From assembly GCA_005881575.1 (NCBI GenBank), contig VBCA01000015.1, positions 1 through 64,000 of the forward strand: a stretch of DNA of 64,000 nucleotides. The letters are read 5' to 3'. Below the pieces are notes generated by a model, which was not told where the DNA came from, ran no database searches, and saw nothing but the letters and a program-made list of their open reading frames with translations. Both the position numbers and the translations under genes were made by a program. Positions 7,213 to 16,080 of the stretch are shown one piece after another (within the stretch, counting starts at the first letter, position 1; the number at the start of each line of letters is the position of its first letter). This DNA is from Betaproteobacteria bacterium. Its GTDB lineage: Bacteria > Pseudomonadota > Gammaproteobacteria > Burkholderiales > SG8-39.

Positions 7213-8322
7213 TCACCCCCAAACGCTCTTCGATACTTCCAGCACCAGCCCGAGCTTCCTCCACTGGTCGTCGGCGGTGAGCTTGTTGCCGTGGTGGGTG
7301 CTCGAGAACCCGCACTGCGGCGAGAGGCACAGGTTCTCCAGCGGCACGAATTTCGCCGCCGCGTCGATGCGGCGCCTGAGGTCGTCCTTCTTTTCCAGCT
7401 CCGGCACCTTGGAGCTGACGAGGCCGAGCACGACGGTCTTGCCCTTGGGAACGTAGCGCAGCGGCTCGAAGCCGCCGGCGCGCTCGGTGTCGTACTCGAG
7501 GAAGAAGGCGTCGACCTCGAGGCCGGTGAACACCCGCTCGGCGACGAAATCGGCGTATGCGCCGCTCGCGAGCCAGGTGCTCTTGAAGTTGCCGCGGCAG
7601 GTGTGGATCGCGACCGTCATGTCCTCCGGCACGTCGCGGATCGCGGCGTTCACCGCGTCGGCGTACATCGCCGCGTCCCTCTTCGGGTCGTCGCCCAGCT
7701 TCCTGAACTGCTCCTGGACCTTCGGGTCGCCCCACATCGCGATCGTCGTGTCGTCGATCTGGAGGTAGCGGCAACCCGCCTGGTACAGGTCGGCGATTTC
7801 CTCGCGGTACGCCTGGGTGAGGTCGGCCCAGAATTCGTCGAGGTCGGGATAGGTCTTCCTGAGCGAGGCGCGGTCTCCGCGCGCGTGCAGCATCGCCGGC
7901 GAAGGCATGGTGAACTTGGGCGTGCGCTTCGCCACCGACTTGAGGAACTTGAAGTGCTCGAGCATGGAGGGTTTGCTGCGCCGGATCCTGCTCTTCACCG
8001 TCATGAAAGGCGGCTGCTCCTCGGTGTTCTTGAATTTCGCGTCGCCGTAGGCGTCGCCGGCGGCGAGCTCCACGCCGTCGAAGCCGTGGATGAAATCGAT
8101 GTGCCACCAGTCGCGGCGGAACTCGCCGTCGGTGACCAGCTGCATGCCGACCGATTCCTGTTTCGCCACGGCATCGCGGATGTGCCTGTCCTGCAGGGCG
8201 CGGAGCGCTTCCGCACCCATCTCGCCGCGCCTCGCCTTCGCGCGCGCCTCGTGCAGCTCGGCGGGGCGCAGGAGACTTCCGACGTGGTCGGCGCGAAAGG
8301 GGGGCGTTTTTCGTTGTGTCAT
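7213..8322 (-). CDS. MetE C-terminal-type zinc methyltransferase-like protein (YxjG/YxjH-like)
   Basis: A 369-residue protein matching the catalytic C-terminal barrel of cobalamin-independent methionine synthase, without the N-terminal half. RADHVGSLLRP is the family opening. A full zinc site is visible: H240 and C242 (AIHTCRGN), E276 (FFLEYD) and C337 (SPQCGFSS). Related stand-alone proteins include YxjG/YxjH and epoxyalkane:coenzyme M transferase, all thiol alkyltransferases, so methionine synthesis is not assured. The ATG at 8322 has GGGAG seven bases upstream. It diverges from a Bug receptor gene at 8477. Confidence 0.85.
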   Translation of the reverse strand: MTQRKTPPFRADHVGSLLRPAELHEARAKARRGEMGAEALRALQDRHIRDAVAKQESVGMQLVTDGEFRRDWWHIDFIHGFDGVELAAGDAYGDAKFKNTEEQPPFMTVKSRIRRSKPSMLEHFKFLKSVAKRTPKFTMPSPAMLHARGDRASLRKTYPDLDEFWADLTQAYREEIADLYQAGCRYLQIDDTTIAMWGDPKVQEQFRKLGDDPKRDAAMYADAVNAAIRDVPEDMTVAIHTCRGNFKSTWLASGAYADFVAERVFTGLEVDAFFLEYDTERAGGFEPLRYVPKGKTVVLGLVSSKVPELEKKDDLRRRIDAAAKFVPLENLCLSPQCGFSSTHHGNKLTADDQWRKLGLVLEVSKSVWG

Positions 8323-8476
8323 GGGCGACTCCCGTCGGGTTCTGCAAGGCGCTGGGGAAAAGAATTTGAGGCGAAGCACCGCGCGCTGTCAACTCTTTTT
8401 CGGCCCAACGCGAAAGTGGGAGACGAGTGGGACGCGCCCGGCCGGGCCCGGGCGCAATCACGCTACAATACCCACG

Positions 8477-9445
8477 ATGCTCCGCGTCATCTTCCGAATC
8501 GTCCTTGCCGCTTGCGCCGCGCTCCCCGCGCAGGGCGCGCTCGCGCAGGCCTACCCGTCCCAGCCGATCAAGGTCGTCGTTCCGTTCACGCCCGGCACCG
8601 GCATGGACATCATCGCCCGCACCGTGGGGCCGAAGCTCTCCGAGCGCCTGGGACAGCCCATCGTCGTCGAGAACAAACCCGGAGCGAGCGGGAACATCGG
8701 GGCCGAGACGGTCGCGCGCTCCGCGCCCGACGGGCACACGGTGATGATCACCGCGAACACCATGCTGATCGCGGCCAGCTTGTACCGCAACGTCCCTTAC
8801 GACCCGCTCACCGATTTTTCTCCGATCTCGCTCGCCGCCTGGGGGACGCTGCTCCTCACGGCCAATCCCAAGGCGAACATCAATTCGGTCGCCGATCTGA
8901 TCGCGCAAGCGAAGGCGAGCCCCGGCAAGCTCACTTACGCTTCTCCGGGCGTGGGCACGCCGCATCACATGTCGATGGAGCTGTTCAAGGACCTGACCGG
9001 GACGAATCTGCTGCACGTGCCCTACAAGGGCAGCGCCGGCGCGCTCACCGACCTCCTCTCCGGGGAGGTCAACGTCGGATTCGTGCCGATTCACGTGGCC
9101 ATGGCTCACGTCAAGGCCGGAAGGCTGAAGGCGCTCGCGGTGGGCAGCGCGAAGCGCCACCCGAACGCGCCGGACATCCCGAGCCTGCAGGAGCTCGGAG
9201 TGAAGGGCGCGGACGTGGACATGTGGTACGCCTTCATGGCGCCCAAGGGCACGCCTGCGCCGGTCGTCTCCAGGCTCGATTCCGAGCTGCGCGCCATCCT
9301 TTCGCTTCCGGAAATCAAGTCCAACTTCGAGAAGCAGGGCATGGACGCGGCGTCTTCCTCCCCCGAGGAGCTGAGCGCCCTGATGCGGCGCGATCACGCT
9401 CGCTGGGCGGCGGTCATCAAGAAGAACAACATCAACGCCGAGTAG
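8477..9445 (+). CDS. tripartite tricarboxylate transporter (Bug) receptor
   Basis: A 322-residue periplasmic solute-binding protein with a signal peptide ending near AQGALAQA. The mature part starts YPSQPIKVVVPFTPGTGMDIIAR, and GQPIVVENKPGASGNIG is the classic Bug-family segment. Bug proteins bind small carboxylates or amides and often lack a partner transporter beside them; no TctA/TctB genes are in this window. It is followed 34 bases later by a second MetE-like gene on the same strand, so the two may be cotranscribed. The ATG at 8477 directly precedes the signal peptide. Confidence 0.92.
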   Translation: MLRVIFRIVLAACAALPAQGALAQAYPSQPIKVVVPFTPGTGMDIIARTVGPKLSERLGQPIVVENKPGASGNIGAETVARSAPDGHTVMITANTMLIAASLYRNVPYDPLTDFSPISLAAWGTLLLTANPKANINSVADLIAQAKASPGKLTYASPGVGTPHHMSMELFKDLTGTNLLHVPYKGSAGALTDLLSGEVNVGFVPIHVAMAHVKAGRLKALAVGSAKRHPNAPDIPSLQELGVKGADVDMWYAFMAPKGTPAPVVSRLDSELRAILSLPEIKSNFEKQGMDAASSSPEELSALMRRDHARWAAVIKKNNINAE

Positions 9446-9479
9446 CGCACGGTTTCGGAATCGATCCCGAGGAAGGGCG

Positions 9480-10718
9480 ATGATACGCAGCACCGACAGG
9501 ATCCTGACGACGCACGCGGGAGCGCTGCCGCGCTCCGACGAGTTGCGCCGCATGGTCCTCGCCCGCGCCGAGGGACAGCCCCACGACGAGTCGGCCCTCG
9601 CCGCGCGCTTGAAGAGCGAGGTGGCCGAGGTCGTGCGCAAGCAGATCGCCTGCGGCGTCGACAGCGTCAACGACGGGGAGCTCGGGAAGAGCAATTTCAC
9701 CAACTACGTGCGCGAGCGCATCGCCGGGATCGAGATGCGCGATTATCGTCCCGAGGTGGATGCCGCCCCGCTCGACATCACCGCCCGCGATCTGCGGCAG
9801 TTTCCCATGTACTTCGGCGCGGGCAAAGGCGCGCTCAGCGGCGCCGCGATGCGAAAGCGGCTGAGCTGCTGCGTCGCGCCGCTGCGCTACGTCGGCCGCG
9901 AGGCGCTGAGACAGGAGCTCGAGGATTTCCGTGCGGCGCTCCAGGGCATGAAGGTCGCCGAGGCTTTTCTTCCGGCTAACACGCCGGGCACGGTCGAGCA
10001 TTGGCTCCGCAACGAGCATTACAGGACCGAGGAGGAATTCGTCCAGGGGATCGCCGAAGCGCTGCGGGACGAGTACCAGGCGATCGTCGATGCGGGGTTC
10101 CTCCTGCAGATCGACGATCCGGATCTGCCGGACGGCTGGCAGATGTATCCCGACATGAGCGTGCGCGAGTACCGCAAGTACGCGACGTTGCGCGTGGACG
10201 CGATCAACCACGCGCTGCGCGGCATCCCGCGCGAGAAAGTCCGGCTGCACGTCTGCTGGGGCAGCTTTCACGGCCCGCACCGCAACGATATTCCGCTCGC
10301 GGACATCATCGACATCATCTTCCGCGTGCGCGCCTCGAGCTACTCGATCGAGGCCTCGAACCCGGTCCACGAGCACGAATGGCGGGTGTTCGAGCAAGTG
10401 AAGCCGCCCGAGGGCGCGGTGCTCATCCCCGGGGTCGTCGGCCACTGCTGCGATTTCATCGAGCACCCGGAGCTCGTCGCCCAGCGCCTGCTGCGCTACG
10501 CGAAGCTCCTCGGCCGCGAGAACGTCATGGGGGGGACCGACTGCGGCCTTGGGCCGCGCGTCGGGAGCTCGGAGATCGCGTGGGCGAAGCTCGAGGCGCT
10601 CGCGCAAGGCGCGCGCCTCGCGAGCAGGCGATTGTGGATGCGGCCGGCGAAACCTCTGGGGAAGCGCACAGTGGTACGAAAAAAGCAGGCGCGAAAGAAG
10701 AAGGCCAAACGGGGCTAG
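9480..10718 (+). CDS. MetE C-terminal-type zinc methyltransferase-like protein, second copy
   Basis: A 412-residue member of the cobalamin-independent methionine synthase II family, clearly diverged from the gene at 7213. Zinc ligands are visible as H257 and C259 (LHVCWGSFHGPH), E291 (YSIEAS) and C355 (GTDCGLGPR). TTHAGALPRSDEL is the N-terminal signature. Unusually, it ends in a strongly basic tail (RTVVRKKQARKKKAKRG). The substrate is unknown; a zinc-activated thiol acceptor is expected from the family. It follows the Bug receptor gene and converges with a second Bug gene, the two stops overlapping by four bases. Confidence 0.85.
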   Translation: MIRSTDRILTTHAGALPRSDELRRMVLARAEGQPHDESALAARLKSEVAEVVRKQIACGVDSVNDGELGKSNFTNYVRERIAGIEMRDYRPEVDAAPLDITARDLRQFPMYFGAGKGALSGAAMRKRLSCCVAPLRYVGREALRQELEDFRAALQGMKVAEAFLPANTPGTVEHWLRNEHYRTEEEFVQGIAEALRDEYQAIVDAGFLLQIDDPDLPDGWQMYPDMSVREYRKYATLRVDAINHALRGIPREKVRLHVCWGSFHGPHRNDIPLADIIDIIFRVRASSYSIEASNPVHEHEWRVFEQVKPPEGAVLIPGVVGHCCDFIEHPELVAQRLLRYAKLLGRENVMGGTDCGLGPRVGSSEIAWAKLEALAQGARLASRRLWMRPAKPLGKRTVVRKKQARKKKAKRG

Positions 10719-11686
10719 TCCGCCTTGATGTTGGCGGCCTTCGCCACCGCCGTCCACTTGGCGATGTCCCTCGCGATGATCTGCCGGAATTCTTCCGGTG
10801 TGTTGCCCGAGGGGACGATCGCCATCTGATCCAGCCGCTCCTTGATCTCGGGGAGCTTCACCACGCGCGCCAATTCCTGCTGCAGCCGCTTCACGATCGT
10901 GCTCGGTGTGGCTGCGGGCGCGAGAAACCCCGTGAAGAGGCGGATTTCGACGTCCGGAACGCCGGCCTCGCCGAGCGTGGGCAGCTCGGGCCAGTTCGGG
11001 TCGCGCAGCGCGCCGGTCACCGCGAGCCCGCGCACCTTGCCGCCTTTCAGCGGACCGATCGCCGGCGGCGGATCCATGATGGTCATGGTCACCTGTCCCG
11101 ACATCACCGCTCCGACCGATTCGCCGCTGCTCTTGTAGGGAATGTGGACGAACTTCGTCCCCGTTTTCTGGTTGAAGAGCTCGGCGGCGAGCTGGAAGGG
11201 CGCGGCGCTCGCCGCGTAGTTCACCTTGTCCGGCCGCGCCTTGGCGTACGCGATCAACTCCTTCACCGAGTTCGCCGGGAGCGATGCGCTCACCACCAGA
11301 ATGAGCGGAAAATCCCCGATCATCGAGATCGGGGCGAAGTCCCGCAGCGGCTCGTACGAAAGCTTGGAATAGATCGCCGGGTTCATGGTCATGGGGCCGC
11401 TCGGCCCCATGAGCAGCGTATAGCCGTCGGGAGCGGACTTGGCGACGTATTCGCAGGAGACGATCCCTTGCGCGCCGGGCTTGTTCTCGATGATCACCGG
11501 CTGCCCCAGGCCCTCGGACAACTTCGGCGCAACTACGCGCACGATGATGTCGTTGCCGCCGCCGGCGGCATAGCCGACGATGATGTGGACGGGCTTGTTC
11601 GGGAAGTCCTGCTGCGCGTGGATCGTCGCAGCCATGGATGAGGCGGCGGCGAGGCACGCGAGCCGGGCGGCAAGTCGTGATCTCAT
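10715..11686 (-). CDS. tripartite tricarboxylate transporter (Bug) receptor, second copy
   Basis: A 323-residue periplasmic binding protein with a signal peptide ending at about ATIHAQ. The conserved segments FPNKPVHIIVGYAAGGGNDIIVR and GQPVIIENKPGAQG identify the Bug family. The ATG at 11686 is preceded by GGAGG at ideal spacing. It is distinct from the receptor at 8477, since many binding-loop residues differ, so a different ligand is likely. It diverges from the TRAP permease gene, with a 115-base shared upstream region. Confidence 0.92.
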   Translation of the reverse strand: MRSRLAARLACLAAASSMAATIHAQQDFPNKPVHIIVGYAAGGGNDIIVRVVAPKLSEGLGQPVIIENKPGAQGIVSCEYVAKSAPDGYTLLMGPSGPMTMNPAIYSKLSYEPLRDFAPISMIGDFPLILVVSASLPANSVKELIAYAKARPDKVNYAASAAPFQLAAELFNQKTGTKFVHIPYKSSGESVGAVMSGQVTMTIMDPPPAIGPLKGGKVRGLAVTGALRDPNWPELPTLGEAGVPDVEIRLFTGFLAPAATPSTIVKRLQQELARVVKLPEIKERLDQMAIVPSGNTPEEFRQIIARDIAKWTAVAKAANIKAD

Positions 11687-11801
11687 GTTTCCTCCTGCGC
11701 GTAGATTGCCACGTTGCGGTGCGGGGCTTCAACTCCTTTCGCGGCGGCAGGGGGAAATTGACGGGATTGCGCGAGCCGGCCGCTCTCGATAGAGTTCTCC
11801 G

Positions 11802-13694
11802 ATGGGGAGGCTCATCAGCGTACTGGCGGTCGTGCTCACCTGCGCCGCGATCGCGCTGTCCGCGGACCTGTTCCGCGTGGCGGGACTCTCTCTCTACACC
11901 GAGCAGGTTCTCGCCGGCCTGCTCGCGATCGCCACGCCGCTGGTGTTCCTGCACGTATCCGCGGCCGGCGAGCGCGGCCGCGCGGGCGCGGTCCCCTGGT
12001 ACGATGCTGCGGCGGCGGTCGCCGGCTTTACCGCGTCGGCTTACCTCGCGATTCGCTATGCGGGTCTCTCCGAGCTCACCTCGAAGCAACCCTGGGACGG
12101 ACTCCTCGCCGCGGGCGTGCTGCTCGTGCTCTTCCTCGAGGGGCTGCGCCGCACTTCGGGCGCGGCGCTTTTCTATACCACCCTTGCTTTCATCGTGCTC
12201 GCGATGTTCGGGGGATATCTGCCCGGGGAGTTCGCCGCGCGCTCGATCCCGCTGCCGCGCCTGGCCTATTACCTCGTCTGGGATTCGAGCGCGATTCTCG
12301 GCATTGCGATCAAGATCATCGCGACCGTGGTGGTGGTGTACGTTTTTTTCGGCCAGGTGCTGCTCAAGGCGGGCGGCTCCGCCTTCTTCACCGACATCGC
12401 CATGGCGCTGATGGGGAGGTACCGCGGCGGTCCGGCCAAGATCGCGATCGTCGGATCGTCCCTCTTCGGGTCGATCTCGGGCAACATCGTCTCGAACGTG
12501 ATGACCGTGGGCACGGTGACGATCCCGCTGATGAAGCGCGCGGGGTTCCGGCCCCATCTCGCGGCCGCGATCGAGGCCTGCGCTTCCACGGGGGGCCAGA
12601 TCACGCCGCCCGTCATGGGGATCGCGGCCTTCATCATGGCCGAGTTCCTCCAGGTGCCTTTCTACGAGGTCGCCCTGGCGGCGATCATACCCGCGCTCCT
12701 CTTCTACGTCGCGCTCTTCATCCAGGTGGATCTCGAGGCGGCGAAGAGCAAGATCCTGCCGATGCCCAGGGAGGAAATCCCGCGGCTCGGCCGGGTTCTC
12801 AGGGAGGGCTGGTATTTCCTGCTGCCCCTGGCGGCGCTCGTCTACTCGCTGTTCGGCCTGAACTACGAACCGGAGATGGCGGGGCTGGTCGCGACCGCGA
12901 TCGTGCTCGCGCTCGGCGTCCTCGTTCCCTTCCGCGGCAAACGCATCGGCTTTCGCGATCTCGCCGTGATGCTGCGCAACGCGGGAATCGCGGCGCTCGA
13001 TCTGTTCATGCTCGGCGCGGCGGCCGGGATCATGATCGGCGCGCTCAACTACTCGGGCGTGGGATTCACGCTGACGCTCGTGCTGATCCTTCTCGCCGGC
13101 GGAAGCCTGGTCGCGCTGCTCGTGCTCTCGGCCGCCGCCAACATCATCCTGGGACTCGGCCTGCCGACCGTGGGCGTCTATATCGTGCTCGCGACGCTGG
13201 TGGCTCCTGCGCTCGTCAAGATGGGGATAGCTCCGATGGCCGCGCACATGTTCATCATGTACTACGGGTGCCTGTCGATGATCTCGCCGCCGGTGGCGAT
13301 CGCCGCCTTCGTCGCGGCGAACCTCGCGGGCGCCGATCCCAACCGCACCGGCTGGGTGGCCATGGCCTTCGGGTGGACGCTGTTCGTGATTCCCTTTCTC
13401 TTCGTGTTTTCGGGCACGCTGTTGCTGAAAGGCGATCCGCTTTCGATCGCCGTCGATTTGTCCCTAGCGGTCGCGGGTGTCTGGTTCATTTCTGCGGCGA
13501 TGATGGGTTACGCGGCGCGTCCCCTGGGATTCGCCGCGCGCGTCTGCCACGGCGTCGCGGGCCTGTGCCTGTTCATGCCGGCGAATGCCTTCGGCGCCGA
13601 GCGCTGGATCAACGCGGCGGGAGTAGGCCTGGCCGTCGCGTTGTTCGTCCGGGAGAAGGCCGTCCGCCGGCGCGCCGTCGCCGCCGAGGGATGA
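11802..13694 (+). CDS. TRAP transporter fused 4TM/12TM permease
   Basis: A 630-residue inner-membrane protein fusing a DctQ-like four-helix N-terminal part to a DctM-like permease. GSISGNIVSNVMTVGTVTIP and CASTGGQITPPVMG are family signatures, and a further hydrophobic C-terminal region extends beyond the DctM core as in other TAXI-TRAP permeases. It would import an organic acid or similar compound using an ion gradient together with a TAXI-type receptor; the likely partner is encoded at 16081. The ATG at 11802 has no strong ribosome site. Its TGA overlaps the next gene's ATG (ATGA). Confidence 0.9.
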   Translation: MGRLISVLAVVLTCAAIALSADLFRVAGLSLYTEQVLAGLLAIATPLVFLHVSAAGERGRAGAVPWYDAAAAVAGFTASAYLAIRYAGLSELTSKQPWDGLLAAGVLLVLFLEGLRRTSGAALFYTTLAFIVLAMFGGYLPGEFAARSIPLPRLAYYLVWDSSAILGIAIKIIATVVVVYVFFGQVLLKAGGSAFFTDIAMALMGRYRGGPAKIAIVGSSLFGSISGNIVSNVMTVGTVTIPLMKRAGFRPHLAAAIEACASTGGQITPPVMGIAAFIMAEFLQVPFYEVALAAIIPALLFYVALFIQVDLEAAKSKILPMPREEIPRLGRVLREGWYFLLPLAALVYSLFGLNYEPEMAGLVATAIVLALGVLVPFRGKRIGFRDLAVMLRNAGIAALDLFMLGAAAGIMIGALNYSGVGFTLTLVLILLAGGSLVALLVLSAAANIILGLGLPTVGVYIVLATLVAPALVKMGIAPMAAHMFIMYYGCLSMISPPVAIAAFVAANLAGADPNRTGWVAMAFGWTLFVIPFLFVFSGTLLLKGDPLSIAVDLSLAVAGVWFISAAMMGYAARPLGFAARVCHGVAGLCLFMPANAFGAERWINAAGVGLAVALFVREKAVRRRAVAAEG

Positions 13695-14431
13695 AGGGCC
13701 GGGATCGAATCGTGAATAAGGCTGCGGGGGTCAAGATCATCCGCCTGGTCAAGCGGCGGGCGGACCTGACGCTCGCCCAATTCAAGGACTACTGGCTCAC
13801 CCGGCACGCCCTGCACGAGCGCCGCGCGATGGCAACGACTCCGCTGCAAAAGGTCGTGGCGAGCATCGCCACCGGCGAGGTGGCCCTGGGCGCGACCGTG
13901 CCGCCGTTCGACGGCATGGTGGCGCTCTATTTCAGGAACGCCGAAGACGCCCGCGCGACCTTGTCGGGGCCGGGGACCGCGGCGATGCGCGAGGACGCGA
14001 AGAACTTCATCGATCCGAGGTCTTCGCCGCAGATCTTCGCCGATGAGTATCTCGTGTCCGAAAAGGAGGACGTGGCGATGCGGAGATCGGGGCAGCTGAA
14101 AACCATCCGGACCATCAGCAGGCGCCGCGACTTGACTCACGCGCAGTTCAAGGATTACTGGCTGAACCAGCACTCGAAGCTCGAGCGCGAGGTGATCGAG
14201 ACCACGAGCATGCAGCGCATCATCGCGAGCTTCGCGCTGCCCGAGAACCCGGCGGTTCCGGAATTCGACGGCCTTGCGGAGCTCTATTTCGCGAGGGTCG
14301 AGGACATCCGCGCGATGTTCGCGGGACCCGTTCCCGCGATGATGCGCAAGGACGAGGAGAATTTCGTGCAGATGAACGCCCCCGCGGTGCGGCTGGTGGC
14401 GGAGGAATACGTGATCGGCGACAAGACCTGA
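13691..14431 (+). CDS. tandem EthD-domain protein
   Basis: A 246-residue protein made of two EthD-type ferredoxin-fold repeats, at about residues 14-115 and 137-240. Each begins with a basic strand (KIIRLVKRR; KTIRTISRR) and then L-x-x-AQFKDYWL-x-x-H. The repeated AQFKDYWL element makes the duplication plain. EthD was described in ether degradation and related domains occur as small accessory enzymes; here the activity is unknown. The start overlaps the permease stop, so translation is coupled to the transporter, suggesting a role in handling the imported compound. Confidence 0.85.
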   Translation: MKGRDRIVNKAAGVKIIRLVKRRADLTLAQFKDYWLTRHALHERRAMATTPLQKVVASIATGEVALGATVPPFDGMVALYFRNAEDARATLSGPGTAAMREDAKNFIDPRSSPQIFADEYLVSEKEDVAMRRSGQLKTIRTISRRRDLTHAQFKDYWLNQHSKLEREVIETTSMQRIIASFALPENPAVPEFDGLAELYFARVEDIRAMFAGPVPAMMRKDEENFVQMNAPAVRLVAEEYVIGDKT

Positions 14432-14444
14432 CAGGAACCTAAAA

Positions 14445-16079
14445 ATGATCCAAGAGAAAGACGTGCAGGTCCCGGTGCGGGACGGCGTGAAGATCGGCGT
14501 GCGCATCTATCGCCCGGAAGGAAGCGGGCCGTTTCCCGCGCTCTTCGCCGCTTCGCCCTACCGCTACGACAACAACGAGCTGCCGCCGCGGCCGATGTTC
14601 CTGTGGCGCGAGACCGGTCCGATCGAATGGTACGTCGAGCAGGGCTACGCCTACGTGCACGCCGACGTGCGCGGCACCGGCATCTCGGGCGGCGAGTTCG
14701 GTTTCCTCTCGTGCGCGGAGCAGCAGGACCTCCACGACGTCATCGAATGGATCGCAAGACAGAAATGGTCGAACGGCAAGGTCGCCGGCATCGGCCAGTC
14801 GTATTACTGCATGTCGCAGTGGTTCATGGGCATACAGAACCCGCCGCACCTGGCCTGCCTCGCCCCCTACGACGGGATGAACGACCCCTACCGCTACCTC
14901 GCGTTTCGCGGCGGGATCGAGAGCAACTTCCCCCTGTACTGGTTCAACGCGAGCGTGCGCGTGCCGAACCTTTACCCGGCGAACGGCGACCACCCGCGCA
15001 TCCTCGAGAAGGATTTTTACCTCGACGTGCAGCGCCATCCGAATTACGACGACTACTGGAAGGAGCGGGCTGCCGCGGAAAATCTGGAGAAGATCAAGGT
15101 GCCGGTTTTTTCCATCGGCGTGTGGGCGAAGATGGAGCTGCACCTGGCCGGGAACATCCTCGGCTACCACAAGGTGTCGGGGCCGAAGAAGCTCTTCATC
15201 ACCGGGACGGCGACCGCGGTCACCTCGCAGATCGATTTCAACAACGTCGAGTTCCACAAGAAACACCTGCTGCCGTTCTACGCCAAGCACCTGAAAGGCG
15301 AGAAGACGAGCTACGACGAGCGGCCGAACGTTGAATACATCGTCAAGAACTCGGGCGTCGTGCGCTCCTTCGACTCCTGGCCGCCGCCGGGCACGCGAAA
15401 AGCGAGGTTCTATCTCGGCAAAGGGCCGACGGGGAGCGTCACATCGCTCAACGACGGCTCGCTGCAGAGCACGCCGCCCGCGGTTGACGGAGGGAGCACG
15501 ACTTACGCCTATCCCCACGCGCGTTGGGTGCTCGGGGTGGTCGCGGTCGGGCCGCAGGGCCCCGACCCTGCGGCGGCAGTGCTCACTTTCACGACCACAG
15601 CTCTCGACACCGATGTGGAAATCGCCGGCCACGGCAAGGTGATCCTGCACGCCTCATCGACGCGCAACGACATGGACTTCCACGTCAAGGTGTCGGAGCA
15701 ATTCGCGCTGGCGCCGGAGGAGCGCGCCAGAGGCGCGCAGCCGCGCTACGTCATCGTCACAAAGGGCTGGCTGCGCGCCTCGCACGCCATGGACCGCGAT
15801 CCCTCGCGCAGCACGGAAGACGTTCCGCATTACACGCACGCGAACCCAAGGCCGCTCGCGCCCGGTAAGGTCTACGCGCTCGAGATTCCGCTGATGGCGA
15901 TCGCCTGGCGCTTCCAGAAGGGCAGCCGAATCCGCGTCGAGATCGCCTGCGGGGATTCACCCATCACGGACGGCCTCTTCTTCCACGTCTATCGCCCCGA
16001 TAAGATCGGCAGCGACACGATTCACCACGACGCGGCGCACCCGTCTCAGCTGATCCTGCCGGTGCTGGACGCAAACTGA
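14445..16079 (+). CDS. CocE/NonD family hydrolase
   Basis: A 544-residue alpha/beta hydrolase of the X-Pro dipeptidyl-peptidase S15 / cocaine esterase class. It starts with VPVRDGVKIGVRIYRPEG and contains HADVRGTGISGG. The nucleophile elbow is GIGQSYY (S119), followed in the C-terminal half by a jelly-roll domain ending in SHPITDGL-like and DAAHPSQLILPV sequence. Such enzymes hydrolyse esters or acylated amides. AGGA lies about eight bases before the ATG. It follows the EthD gene by 13 bases and probably belongs to the TRAP operon. Its stop nearly touches the converging TAXI gene. Confidence 0.85.
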   Translation: MIQEKDVQVPVRDGVKIGVRIYRPEGSGPFPALFAASPYRYDNNELPPRPMFLWRETGPIEWYVEQGYAYVHADVRGTGISGGEFGFLSCAEQQDLHDVIEWIARQKWSNGKVAGIGQSYYCMSQWFMGIQNPPHLACLAPYDGMNDPYRYLAFRGGIESNFPLYWFNASVRVPNLYPANGDHPRILEKDFYLDVQRHPNYDDYWKERAAAENLEKIKVPVFSIGVWAKMELHLAGNILGYHKVSGPKKLFITGTATAVTSQIDFNNVEFHKKHLLPFYAKHLKGEKTSYDERPNVEYIVKNSGVVRSFDSWPPPGTRKARFYLGKGPTGSVTSLNDGSLQSTPPAVDGGSTTYAYPHARWVLGVVAVGPQGPDPAAAVLTFTTTALDTDVEIAGHGKVILHASSTRNDMDFHVKVSEQFALAPEERARGAQPRYVIVTKGWLRASHAMDRDPSRSTEDVPHYTHANPRPLAPGKVYALEIPLMAIAWRFQKGSRIRVEIACGDSPITDGLFFHVYRPDKIGSDTIHHDAAHPSQLILPVLDAN

Positions 16080-16080
16080 G

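Noticed and set aside
8462..8468. TACAAT box just before the Bug receptor gene
   Set aside because: It is only about nine bases from the start codon and no -35 element is placed correctly, so it is not listed as a promoter.
7163..9703. 846-residue open frame on the minus strand
   Set aside because: It crosses the Bug receptor, the intergenic region and the MetE-like gene in the wrong frame and lacks domains.
9432..13247. 1271-residue open frame on the minus strand
   Set aside because: It runs antisense to the TRAP permease, across two real genes, is extremely rich in Arg, Asp and His, and has no recognisable domain; this is the usual shadow frame of GC-rich DNA.
13268..13690. Upstream extension of the EthD reading frame
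   Set aside because: It overlaps the permease in another frame and its sequence is not protein-like; the ATG at 13691 with ATGA overlap is the natural start.
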